The notes beneath the pieces are model-generated. The model saw nothing but the letters and a program-made list of their open reading frames with translations. It was not told the DNA's origin and searched no databases. Below are positions 1 through 6,106 of a DNA stretch of 7,975 nucleotides, in pieces. Both the position numbers and the translations under genes were made by a program. Location: contig JALSPH010000221.1 in NCBI GenBank assembly GCA_026986055.1, positions 1-7,975 on the forward strand, read 5' to 3'. This DNA comes from Campylobacterales bacterium. GTDB lineage: Bacteria; Campylobacterota; Campylobacteria; Campylobacterales; Hydrogenimonadaceae. Every line of letters begins with the position of its first letter. The stretch's first letter is position 1.

Positions 1-279
1 CAAGGATGCGAAAATCACCGCAATGAGGAAAAAGAGGTCGTCCGGGTTCGGGTAGATGAGCGCCAAAAGCCAAATAGCCGCCGCATATGCGTACATCTGG
101 TTGTTATCGACTTTAAAGAGGCGCATCGCCTCGTAGAAAGAGAAGAGATAGACGACTCCCAAAAAGAGCCATATCACAAAAAAGTTGTCTATCAAGCCTA
201 TCAGAACGACGACCGCTATCAAAACGGCACCGGTGAGAAAACGGGCCCTGTTCTCTTTGAAAATAGTAAGTAGCGACAT
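1..279 (-). CDS. cdsA: Phosphatidate cytidylyltransferase CdsA, N-terminal part (runs off left edge)
   Basis: CdsA makes CDP-diacylglycerol from phosphatidic acid and CTP at the inner membrane, the branch point for bacterial phospholipids. Only the first 93 residues are visible; the catalytic C-terminal signature lies outside the window. What is seen is a polytopic membrane protein start: a short basic amphipathic N-terminus (KENRAR, 8-13), hydrophobic segments at about 15-30, 33-48, 63-76 and 82-93, and the stretch IGLIDNFFVIWLFLGVVY followed by FYEAMRLF (48-55), which matches my memory of campylobacterial CdsA N-termini. The ATG at 279 has a good AAGGA Shine-Dalgarno (286-290, spacing 6). 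In C. jejuni I recall the order NFACT, small coiled-coil protein, cdsA, dxr, so dxr would be expected just left of this window. Identity rests on a partial sequence plus context; another small membrane protein is a less likely alternative. Confidence 0.78.
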   Translation of the reverse strand, partial: MSLLTIFKENRARFLTGAVLIAVVVLIGLIDNFFVIWLFLGVVYLFSFYEAMRLFKVDNNQMYAYAAAIWLLALIYPNPDDLFFLIAVIFASL

Positions 280-471
280 GAAAAATCCTTGCAAGCTCGC
301 GCTTCTTTTCGTATCTCAAAGTATATCGGGATTTGAGTTAAAAGGATTTTAGGTTTCTGCTTGTTGCAAGAAGAGTCCGCCAAGAACAGCTGCACAAGGT
401 ACAATATACAAAAGTGGGTATGGAATTGGGTGGATCATAAGCAGAGGTAACACTACGCTTAGCAGAAGTTT
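280..471 (-). other. 192-bp gap between the 107-aa gene and cdsA
   Basis: This is the only sizeable gap in the left-hand minus-strand block. I see no tRNA fold, no hairpin followed by a T-run, and no plausible coding frame with a ribosome-binding site. A weak imperfect hairpin (GCAAGAA at 366-372 against TTCTGC at 355-360) lacks a T-tract. The cdsA-proximal part carries the cdsA Shine-Dalgarno and a candidate -10 box. The length suggests that cdsA may have its own promoter rather than depending only on readthrough from the NFACT gene. Confidence 0.5.
320..325 (-). promoter_or_regulatory. Candidate -10 box for cdsA
   Basis: On the minus strand this reads TATACT, preceded by CCCGA and by T-rich sequence (TTTTAACTC) further upstream. 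Transcription would start near 312, giving a leader of about 33 nt before the cdsA ATG at 279. No good -35 box is visible 17 bp upstream, which is common in Campylobacterota, where vegetative promoters depend mainly on the -10 box and periodic T-tracts. Inference only. Confidence 0.35.
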
Positions 472-795
472 TCAGACATGAATATCCACGCGAGGGTTGC
501 CCTCCTCGTCTATGGTAAAACCCTTCTCTTTGCTTTTCGGTTTGCTCTTGGCCGCCCTCTCCCTCTCTTTCTCCCGCTCCTGCGCCTCCTGCCTGGTATG
601 CTCTCTTTCAGGGTCTATCTCCATCGTCTCTTCGGCGGGCCTGGTCTCCTCTATACTCTTCTCCTTCTCGTTAACGATCGCCTGAGCCGCGGCGTTTTGC
701 ACATCGTACCTGTTGAACTGCATATTCTGAATTGCGGAAGCGACGTTCATATTCTGGTTTACGAATATTATATTCGTCAATGGGGAGATAGCCAT
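472..795 (-). CDS. Conserved-looking 107-aa charged, probably coiled-coil or disordered protein of unknown function
   Basis: I cannot assign a function. The N-terminus (1-40; MAISPLTNIIFVNQNM then an Asn/Gln/Ala-rich stretch) is uncharged apart from Arg29 and Asp31. The middle (42-92) is extremely rich in Glu, Lys and Arg (for example ERERAAKSKPKSKEK) and should form a long charged helix or be disordered. The end has a small motif, FTIDEEGNPRVDIHV. There is no signal peptide, transmembrane segment or cysteine. The start is well supported: AAGGAG at 801-806, 5 nt before the ATG. It lies 51 bp downstream of the NFACT gene on the same strand and is probably cotranscribed. In C. jejuni I recall a 'possible coiled-coil protein' (Cj1348c) in the same place between the NFACT gene and cdsA. 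That synteny, if confirmed, is the best argument that this is a real gene. The opposite-strand frame is a shadow. Confidence 0.82.
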   Translation of the reverse strand: MAISPLTNIIFVNQNMNVASAIQNMQFNRYDVQNAAAQAIVNEKEKSIEETRPAEETMEIDPEREHTRQEAQEREKERERAAKSKPKSKEKGFTIDEEGNPRVDIHV

Positions 796-846
796 TTGAG
801 CTCCTTCGGCCGATTCTGAAGGCCTTCTTCGGGGTTAGCGGGCTTT

Positions 847-2172
847 TTACTCTTTTCTTACCTTTATCGTATCATAATTTACGTACGTTACATGAGCGCC
901 TCTTGTTATCTTTACATTGCGCCTATGAGTAAAATCGACAAGATAGTCTCCAGGTTGAGTCACGCTCGTCTCCACGCAGATTTTGGCAGCTTTGGCCAGA
1001 AGCTCTTTTGGAAGCTCCCTTCTTCTGTCGCTTTGTATGATGCAGTGGGAGGATGGTCGATCTTTTAGATGCAGCCACATATCCTGCGCCCTCGCATTTT
1101 TAAGGACCCAGACATTCTCTCTCTCGTTTCGCCCGACCAAAATCCTGTAATCGCCTATATGAAAAACTTCACAATGGGCCTTCGATTCCCTTTTTCTCTG
1201 CTTCTGCTTCGGAGGAAAAAGCAGAGATATCTGCTCCTCGCTCTTTGCAGCTTCGAGGTTTTTCAAGAGCCTCTCGTAAAAGGCGATTCTCGACTTTAAA
1301 TTCTCCTCTTCTATATGGAGATTTTCTGCCTTTGCGGCAGCCCTTTTGGCCAATGCGTAGAAGTGTTCGCCCGCCCTTTTCGGGTTTGGAAGAGCAGGCA
1401 GATCTATGGTGACCCGATTTCCTTCGAAATCGAAAGCTTCGAGCCTCTTTGCATAGGGTGCGATTTTATTCAGATTTGCAAGAACTATGGCGCCATAACC
1501 GGAAAACCTCTCGGCATCTTCTCTAAGGGCCTCTTTGTCGGGAAGCTTCGCCAACTCACCCTGCAGCCGCTCGATCTTTCTCAAAAGGGCTTTTCTATGT
1601 CGCTTTTTAAGATCCTCCAAAGCTCTTTGGTGCCTCTTTCGCCCAATCTCCAGAAGGTAAGTTTCAACATCCTCCAAAGTGCCCGCTTTTCTGGGCCCCT
1701 CATACGGCATTAGAGGCTTCAGTTTCACTCCAGGCTTTACGACCCTGTAGCTTGAGTCGCTGTCGATATGGCGCAGCGCTTCCAGAACCACCCCCTCTTC
1801 ATCCAATATAATCGCATTCGTGTATCTTCCGGTAAATTCGAGCAAAAGGGTGCTTTTGACCGCTTTGTACGCCCCTTTCTGCTCCACATCCAACTTTATG
1901 ACCTTATCGCCCTTTGGCATACTCACATCGACGATTTTCGCTCCGGAAAACCTCTTTTTCAGCATAGCATCAAAGGGGGCATGGTAGCTGCGGGTCGTGT
2001 CGCTGCGAGCGGCGTCAAATATCTCGCTTCTGCCTCTGCCGAGGTCGAAGCCTATAGCCTTTTTTCCGTCGAACTCTATCTTGATGACATTGTCGGCTAT
2101 CCGCTGCAGCGATCTAATGCGCGAAAATCTCTTCAGGTACTCTACTATCGCTTTAAGTTCATAATGTTTCAT
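847..2172 (-). CDS. Short NFACT-family protein (RqcH/FbpA-like, ribosome-associated quality control)
   Basis: NFACT proteins bind 60S/50S subunits carrying stalled peptidyl-tRNA; bacterial RqcH recruits tRNA-Ala to add alanine tails. Older annotation calls the family fibronectin-binding protein A. In this 441-aa protein, NFACT-N occupies about 1-155 (FDAMLKKRF at 67-75, LLEFTGRYTNAIILDEEG at 110-127, ALRHIDSDSSYRVVKPG at 132-148). Charged coiled-coil helices follow at about 175-212 and 270-312, with GYGAIVLANLNKIAPY (225-240) between them. The C-terminal NFACT-R/DUF814 domain spans about 334-435 (YRILVGRNE, DMWLHLKDRPSSHCII, VDFTHRRNVK). B. subtilis RqcH is about 570 aa; the difference here falls where that protein has its helix-hairpin-helix region. 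At the family's Asp-Arg motif I align Asp89-Lys90. The ATG at 2172 has only a weak upstream AGAAG. Cytoplasmic; family assignment is secure, alanine-tailing activity is not. Confidence 0.93.
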   Translation of the reverse strand: MKHYELKAIVEYLKRFSRIRSLQRIADNVIKIEFDGKKAIGFDLGRGRSEIFDAARSDTTRSYHAPFDAMLKKRFSGAKIVDVSMPKGDKVIKLDVEQKGAYKAVKSTLLLEFTGRYTNAIILDEEGVVLEALRHIDSDSSYRVVKPGVKLKPLMPYEGPRKAGTLEDVETYLLEIGRKRHQRALEDLKKRHRKALLRKIERLQGELAKLPDKEALREDAERFSGYGAIVLANLNKIAPYAKRLEAFDFEGNRVTIDLPALPNPKRAGEHFYALAKRAAAKAENLHIEEENLKSRIAFYERLLKNLEAAKSEEQISLLFPPKQKQRKRESKAHCEVFHIGDYRILVGRNERENVWVLKNARAQDMWLHLKDRPSSHCIIQSDRRRELPKELLAKAAKICVETSVTQPGDYLVDFTHRRNVKITRGAHVTYVNYDTIKVRKE

Positions 2173-2177
2173 CTTCT

Positions 2178-2183
2178 GATTTT
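2178..2183 (-). promoter_or_regulatory. Candidate -10 box for the NFACT gene
   Basis: The minus strand reads TAAAAT here, a close match to TATAAT. Its expected start point (about 2170-2172) coincides with the ATG, so transcription from it would give a leaderless or nearly leaderless message, consistent with the weak ribosome-binding site. An alternative -10-like TATACA at 2224-2229 would give a leader of about 45 nt. Inference only. Confidence 0.3.
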
Positions 2184-2207
2184 AGCAGATTATTGGCCCT
2201 ATTTTGA

Positions 2208-2213
2208 TATAAT
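2208..2213 (+). promoter_or_regulatory. -10 box for leuC (TATAAT)
   Basis: A perfect TATAAT preceded by TTTTGA lies in the 72-bp divergent region. The start point would be near 2220, giving a leader of about 25 nt. The leuC ribosome-binding site AAGGA follows at 2234-2238, 6 nt before the ATG at 2245. No clear -35 box is present; the upstream sequence is T-rich, as expected for Campylobacterota. No attenuator, leucine leader peptide or T-box fits in so short a leader. Confidence 0.65.
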
Positions 2214-2244
2214 CGCGCCAATTTGTATACCGTAAGGATCTCAA

Positions 2245-3513
2245 ATGGGACAAACCATAACCGAAAAGATTTTCAGCGAACATGTCGGAAGAGAGGTCAA
2301 AGCCGGCGAGATAGTCCGATCTCCCATCGACATGGTCATAGGAAACGACATAACGACCCCTATCTCCATAAGAGCTTTTGAAGAGAGCGGCGCCAAAGAG
2401 CTTGCCAACCCCGACGGCTTCAGTATAGTCATGGACCACTTCATACCGGCGAAAGATATAGCGAGTGCGAACCAGGCGAAAATAAGCCGGGAGTTTGCCT
2501 ACAAACACGACCTGAAGCACTTTTTCGACGAGAAAGATATGGGAATCGAGCATGCGCTGCTTCCCGAAAAGGGGCTCGTGGTTCCCGGAGACGTAATAAT
2601 AGGCGCCGACAGCCACACATGTACCCACGGCGCCCTTGGAGCGTTCAGCACCGGTATGGGATCGACCGACCTCGCCTTTGCGATGATAACGGGAGAGAAC
2701 TGGTTCAAGGTTCCCGAAACCATAAAAGTGGTCTTCTCCGGCAAACCGGGAGAGCATATCTACGGTAAAGATCTTATTTTGGAGCTCATCCGGATGATAG
2801 GCGTCGACGGTGCTCTCTACAAAGCACTCGAGTTTACCGGCGACACGATAGAGCACCTAAGCATGGATGACCGCTTCAGCCTCTGCAACATGGCCATAGA
2901 AGCCGGAGCCAAGAGCGGTATTATCGCATGCGACGATATAACCAAAGAGTTCATTGCGGACAAAGAGCTTGCCAGAGAGCCTAAATTTTTCTACTCCGAC
3001 GAAGACGCCGAATACTGTCGGGTTATAGAGATAGATGTCTCCTCTTTGGAGCCGGTAGTAGCCTACCCCCACCTTCCAAGCAACGGAAAGCCGGTAAGCC
3101 AAGCCGTAGCCGACGACCTGAAGGTGGACCAGGTCTTCATAGGAAGCTGCACCAACGGCCGCCTAAGCGACATAAAGATCGCAGCAGAGATAGTAAAGGG
3201 CAAAAGAGTTGCGCGCCATACCCGCATGATCGTAACCCCGGCAACACAAAAAATTCTCAAAGCTGCAGAAAAAGCTGGCTATATAGATACGCTGATAGAT
3301 GCGGGTGCCGTCGTATCGAACCCTACATGCGGAGCCTGTCTTGGAGGTTATATGGGTATTTTGGGAGATAACGAACGCTGCATCTCCACGACCAACAGAA
3401 ACTTCGTAGGCAGAATGGGGGCAAGAAGCAGCGAAATATATCTTGCAAACTCGGCCGTCGCCGCAGCCTCCGCCATTGCAGGCAAGATAGTGGACCCTCG
3501 CGACCTGAAGTAG
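2245..3513 (+). CDS. leuC: 3-isopropylmalate dehydratase large subunit, short (type 2) LeuC
   Basis: LeuC with its small partner LeuD isomerises 2-isopropylmalate to 3-isopropylmalate in leucine biosynthesis, using a [4Fe-4S] cluster. The 422-aa protein carries the aconitase-family signatures: GADSHTCTHGALGAF (120-134), GSCTNGR with cluster ligand Cys302, NPTCGACLGG with Cys362 and Cys365, and TTNRNFVGRMG (383-393). Its length fits the short archaeal/type-2 group of about 420 aa rather than the roughly 466-aa enterobacterial form. Homoaconitase (HacA) belongs to the same group, so substrate cannot be fixed by sequence alone; leucine synthesis is the likely role in this phylum. The start has AAGGA 6 nt upstream. 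leuD does not follow in this window and must be elsewhere. The 161-bp gap downstream to the HDOD gene holds no convincing terminator. Confidence 0.95.
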   Translation: MGQTITEKIFSEHVGREVKAGEIVRSPIDMVIGNDITTPISIRAFEESGAKELANPDGFSIVMDHFIPAKDIASANQAKISREFAYKHDLKHFFDEKDMGIEHALLPEKGLVVPGDVIIGADSHTCTHGALGAFSTGMGSTDLAFAMITGENWFKVPETIKVVFSGKPGEHIYGKDLILELIRMIGVDGALYKALEFTGDTIEHLSMDDRFSLCNMAIEAGAKSGIIACDDITKEFIADKELAREPKFFYSDEDAEYCRVIEIDVSSLEPVVAYPHLPSNGKPVSQAVADDLKVDQVFIGSCTNGRLSDIKIAAEIVKGKRVARHTRMIVTPATQKILKAAEKAGYIDTLIDAGAVVSNPTCGACLGGYMGILGDNERCISTTNRNFVGRMGARSSEIYLANSAVAAASAIAGKIVDPRDLK

Positions 3514-3674
3514 AGCCCTTTGGCTGCTTCGGGCCTCTTCAAGCTCCACTCTCCAACCTCTTTAGCGAAATTTTTTAAAACCGAGACCAACAAACTTTAT
3601 TTTATCACTAAAGAGTTACGATTTTATTCCGATACTACATCTGACACTATTTTTCCATTAACAAAGGTTGACAG

Positions 3675-4481
3675 ATGAAAAAAGAGCTTATAGAGCAGAT
3701 AGAACATATTCCGATGCTTCCCGAGTCGATTTCGGCCATAGAGAGAGTCTATAGCGACAAAGAGAGCTCGGTAGCCGATATGGCAAAAGCGATAGAGAGC
3801 GATCCGATGATGGTCGCGAACATTTTGAAGTTGGCCAACTCGCCTCTCTACGGATTGAGCCGTGAAGTCTCTACTATACAGCAGGCCGTATCGCTGCTCG
3901 GTAAAGATACCGTCCGCAACTTCGCTATACATCTGGCCGCCACGTCGACAGTTCCGGTAGATGTCTCACCCTACGGCATATCTTCGGCCCAATACTCCAA
4001 AAGAGTCGAGCTCGTAAGCGCTCTTTTGAACAGATGGCTCTCAAAAACCGACAGGTCGCTTCTGGGAAGCGTCGGGCTTGCGGCCTTTCTCTCCGATATT
4101 GGGGAGGTGGTCATAAGCCACTACCTGAAAAAGAACGGTCTCGAAGAGGATTTCTCGGCATTGGTCAAAAAGAGAGGAGCAGAAGTCGCCGAAAAGGAGA
4201 TTTGCGGCAGCAGAAGTTACGATGTAGCGGCTACTCTCTTTCACAAATGGCACTTCTCCGCCGATTTGGTACACCTTGTAAGATTTGCCGAGTCTCCCGA
4301 AGATGCAGCCGACGAGGAGACAAAAAAGGGGGCTAGATATCTGCACGTAGCAAAAACTCTCGTCTCGAAAAAGGGTGAGATAGGGGACAAAAACATAGAG
4401 GCTGCATACGTCATGGTAGAGGAGTACGGAATGGACGAAGATATTTTCGAAGACTCCCTGAACGCGGTTTTGAACCTTTAG
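3675..4481 (+). CDS. HDOD-domain protein (putative signalling/regulatory)
   Basis: HDOD domains are catalytically degenerate relatives of HD phosphohydrolases, found in bacterial signalling proteins. They usually act by protein contact rather than hydrolysis, and individual roles vary widely. This 268-aa protein is essentially a stand-alone HDOD domain. The typical start IEHIPMLPESISAIERVY (9-26) is followed by IESDPMMVANILKLANSPLYG (40-60), STIQQAVSLLGKDTVRNFAI (66-85), and a degenerate HD site, AFLSDIGEVV (137-146), where Ser140 replaces the metal-binding His. The later helical part includes ATLFHKWHF (186-194). There is no receiver, GGDEF or membrane segment. The ATG at 3675 has AAAGGT at 3663-3668. 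The next gene, mobA, begins 2 bp after the stop and lacks its own ribosome-binding site, so the two are almost certainly cotranscribed. I cannot assign a partner or process. Confidence 0.9.
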   Translation: MKKELIEQIEHIPMLPESISAIERVYSDKESSVADMAKAIESDPMMVANILKLANSPLYGLSREVSTIQQAVSLLGKDTVRNFAIHLAATSTVPVDVSPYGISSAQYSKRVELVSALLNRWLSKTDRSLLGSVGLAAFLSDIGEVVISHYLKKNGLEEDFSALVKKRGAEVAEKEICGSRSYDVAATLFHKWHFSADLVHLVRFAESPEDAADEETKKGARYLHVAKTLVSKKGEIGDKNIEAAYVMVEEYGMDEDIFEDSLNAVLNL

Positions 4482-4483
4482 CC

Positions 4484-5065
4484 ATGAAACGCTTTGCTAT
4501 ACCATGCGTCATATTCGCCGGAGGGAAAAGCTCGAGAATGGGCAAAGACAAAGCCCTATTGCCGTTTTGCGGCTTCTCTACTCTCGCCGAATTTCAGTAC
4601 AGACGCCTAAAACCGCACTTCAGTGCAACATATCTAAGCGCCAAAAGAGAGAAGTTTCCGTTTGAGGCTCCCGTTATACTGGACGACCCAAAAGAGGAGA
4701 TATTTACACCGGTCGCCGGGCTTTTGAGGATTTTCGAAGAGTTGAAAGATGATGCCGTTTTCGTTCTTAGCGTCGATACACCTTTTGTCGGCGTGGAAGA
4801 GATAGGGAAGATCGTAAAAAGAGCTCTTGAAGAAAATTTCGATGCCGTAACGGCGAAGAGCCCGGGAGGTTTGCACCCGATGTGCGGAGTCTACTCCCGC
4901 TCCATATCCAAACTTTTAAAAGAGGCTATGGAGGCGGGGAACTACCGTCTTACGGATATTTTGAAGGCTTCGCACTCGGAGTTCGTCGAGTTTCCCTTCG
5001 ACGACCCTTTTTTCAACATAAACAGGCCGGCCGAGTACGAGTCAGCGATTAAGAAGTTTTCCTAA
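4484..5065 (+). CDS. mobA: Molybdenum cofactor guanylyltransferase MobA
   Basis: MobA attaches GMP from GTP to molybdenum cofactor, giving the bis-MGD form used by formate dehydrogenase, nitrate reductase, polysulfide reductase and related enzymes. The 193-aa length is normal. The nucleotide-binding signature AGGKSSRMGKDKALLPF lies at 12-28 with its conserved Gly, Arg and Lys residues. Metal-binding Asp98 sits in LSVDTPF (95-101). HPMCGVY (131-137) and FFNINRPAEY (176-185, the conserved N-x-N-x-P) complete the family pattern. The start is 2 bp after the HDOD stop, and the sequence just upstream (GAACCTTTAGCC) contains no Shine-Dalgarno, implying translational coupling. Its 3' end overlaps the convergent LysR gene by 24 bp. 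In C. jejuni I recall mobA next to the NFACT gene; here leuC and the HDOD gene lie between them. Confidence 0.94.
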   Translation: MKRFAIPCVIFAGGKSSRMGKDKALLPFCGFSTLAEFQYRRLKPHFSATYLSAKREKFPFEAPVILDDPKEEIFTPVAGLLRIFEELKDDAVFVLSVDTPFVGVEEIGKIVKRALEENFDAVTAKSPGGLHPMCGVYSRSISKLLKEAMEAGNYRLTDILKASHSEFVEFPFDDPFFNINRPAEYESAIKKFS

Positions 5066-5944
5066 CTGCATTCTTATGAAGTAGATAAACTTGTTGAGCA
5101 GCGAAGTTTTGTACTTATCTTTATGGTAGATCAGAAGGAAGTGGCGCTCGAACTTCATCTTCTTGATTTTTACCTCAAAAAGCTCCTTACGCTCGAGCTC
5201 CTTCATAACGCTCACTCTCGGCAGGCAGCTGAAGCAGCTTTTGCTTTGGATGAGCATGTTTTTTATAGATTCGGGGTGGCTCAGCTCCAAAAAGAGGTTG
5301 ACCTGCGCCGCCAGATCGCCAAGATGGGTCAAGAATACTTCACGCGTTCCCGAACCCTCCTCTCTCAAAATCCACGACTTATCCAGAAGGGTATCTATGT
5401 AATACTCCTCTTCCGGAGTGTCGTAAGCGGGATTGCCCGTTACGACTATAAGCTCATCGAGTCCTACGATCTCCTGCTTGACGGCGGTGGAGTCCACATT
5501 TCCCTCCACGAAACCTATATCTACGCTACCCGACTCTATAAGCCTTACTATATCCCTGGTATTTCCAACTTTCAGCTTTATCTGCACTTTCGGGAAAGAT
5601 TTCATATAGTCGCATATAATCGGGGGGATAAGGTAGTCCGCGATAGTGGTACTGACACCCACGAGAAGTTCGCCGCTGTTTTCGTCGTTTTTGAACTCCT
5701 CTTCTATATCTTCTAGCTTTGAAACAAGCGGTGCGATAGCGTCGGCGAAAGCGCGCCCTTTTTCATTCAGGGCCAATTTTTTGTTTATACGGTCAAAGAG
5801 CTTATAGCCGATAATATTTTCCAACTCTTTTATCGACATCGAAACGGCAGACTGGCTAAGTCCAAGCTGTTCCGCCACTTTTGTAAGGTGCCCTACTCTG
5901 GCCACTTGCAGGAATATCTCCATCTGGCGAATCGAAATCTTCAT
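5042..5944 (-). CDS. LysR-type transcriptional regulator, YeiE-like
   Basis: A 300-aa LysR-family regulator that probably controls the divergent YeiH-type gene. The winged helix-turn-helix is at 1-60 (MEIFLQVARVGHLTKVAEQLGLSQSAVS is the core, then ELENIIGYKLFDR), followed by a linker helix to about 88. The periplasmic-binding-like effector domain runs from about 91: GVSTTIADYLIPP (96-108), VDIGFVEG (141-148) and SWILREEGSGTRE (190-202). These last blocks closely resemble my memory of E. coli YeiE, which is also divergent from yeiH; enterobacterial YeiE has been linked to sulfite response. Ser98-Thr100 may contact a small anion, as in CysB-type proteins. Cys237 and Cys240 form a C-x-x-C pair of unknown meaning. 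The ATG at 5944 follows AGGGGG at 5949-5954. Family is certain; YeiE-type function is inferred. Confidence 0.93.
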   Translation of the reverse strand: MKISIRQMEIFLQVARVGHLTKVAEQLGLSQSAVSMSIKELENIIGYKLFDRINKKLALNEKGRAFADAIAPLVSKLEDIEEEFKNDENSGELLVGVSTTIADYLIPPIICDYMKSFPKVQIKLKVGNTRDIVRLIESGSVDIGFVEGNVDSTAVKQEIVGLDELIVVTGNPAYDTPEEEYYIDTLLDKSWILREEGSGTREVFLTHLGDLAAQVNLFLELSHPESIKNMLIQSKSCFSCLPRVSVMKELERKELFEVKIKKMKFERHFLLIYHKDKYKTSLLNKFIYFIRMQLGKLLNR

Positions 5945-5975
5945 GAGGCCCCCTCAATTCTCAGTTATTTTTATC

Positions 5976-5981
5976 ATTATA
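5976..5981 (-). promoter_or_regulatory. -10 box for the LysR gene (TATAAT), overlapped by repeats
   Basis: The minus strand reads TATAAT, giving a start point near 5969 and a leader of about 25 nt. Just upstream the minus strand has two tandem GATAT units (5979-5988), which also form an ATAT-C-ATAT dyad. LysR-type regulators commonly bind such AT-rich dyads in the shared intergenic region and repress their own gene, so this is a candidate operator. The region is AT-rich throughout, so chance matches are likely. Confidence 0.5.
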
Positions 5982-5996
5982 TCATATCTATTTTAT

Positions 5997-6025
5997 TTTA
6001 CTTATTGTTTTTTTTATATTAAAAT
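5997..6025 (+). promoter_or_regulatory. Candidate promoter of the YeiH-type gene
   Basis: TTTACT (5997-6002) and TAAAAT (6020-6025) are separated by 17 bp, matching 4 of 6 and 5 of 6 consensus positions. A T-tract (6008-6015) lies between them, as is usual in Campylobacterota. TATATT at 6015-6020 is an alternative -10. Transcription would begin near 6032 and leave a leader of about 104 nt, unusually long compared with the other genes here. Confidence 0.5.
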
Positions 6026-6047
6026 GCCGATTTAAGAATAGGTTTTA

Positions 6048-6106
6048 TCCCATCAGGCTATATGAAAGTATAGATCGGGACATATCCTTCAAAGCGGAGG
6101 CTTTGA
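6048..6106 (+). promoter_or_regulatory. Structured 5' leader of the YeiH-type gene: two hairpins
   Basis: Hairpin 1 has an inner stem CTATA/TATAG (6058-6062 with 6069-6073, 6-nt loop) that can be closed by TCCC/GGGA (6048-6051 with 6077-6080). Hairpin 2 is a perfect 7-bp stem, TCAAAGC (6089-6095) with GCTTTGA (6100-6106), around the tetraloop GGAG. Between them, TCCTT at 6085-6089 is complementary to the AAGGA of the true Shine-Dalgarno at 6126-6130, so the leader could hide or expose the ribosome-binding site. Neither hairpin is followed by a T-run, so transcription attenuation is unlikely. It does not match any riboswitch class I recognise. Confidence 0.4.

Noticed and set aside
478..819. 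113-aa open frame on the plus strand opposite the 107-aa gene
   Set aside because: Its composition (long Leu/Arg/Pro runs) is what results from reading the Glu/Lys/Arg-rich gene backwards, and it has no plausible ribosome-binding site.
2182..2856. 224-aa open frame on the minus strand opposite leuC
   Set aside because: It lies antisense to an unmistakable leuC and resembles no family; it is a shadow of leuC codon usage.
3513..3537. Possible terminator after leuC (GAGCCC pairing with GGGCCTC)
   Set aside because: The 6-bp stem has a bulge and a 12-nt loop, overlaps the stop codon, and is followed by TTCAAGC rather than a T-run.
5123..5716. 197-aa open frame on the plus strand opposite the LysR gene
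   Set aside because: It is fully antisense to a clear LysR-family protein, with no recognisable domain or ribosome-binding site.
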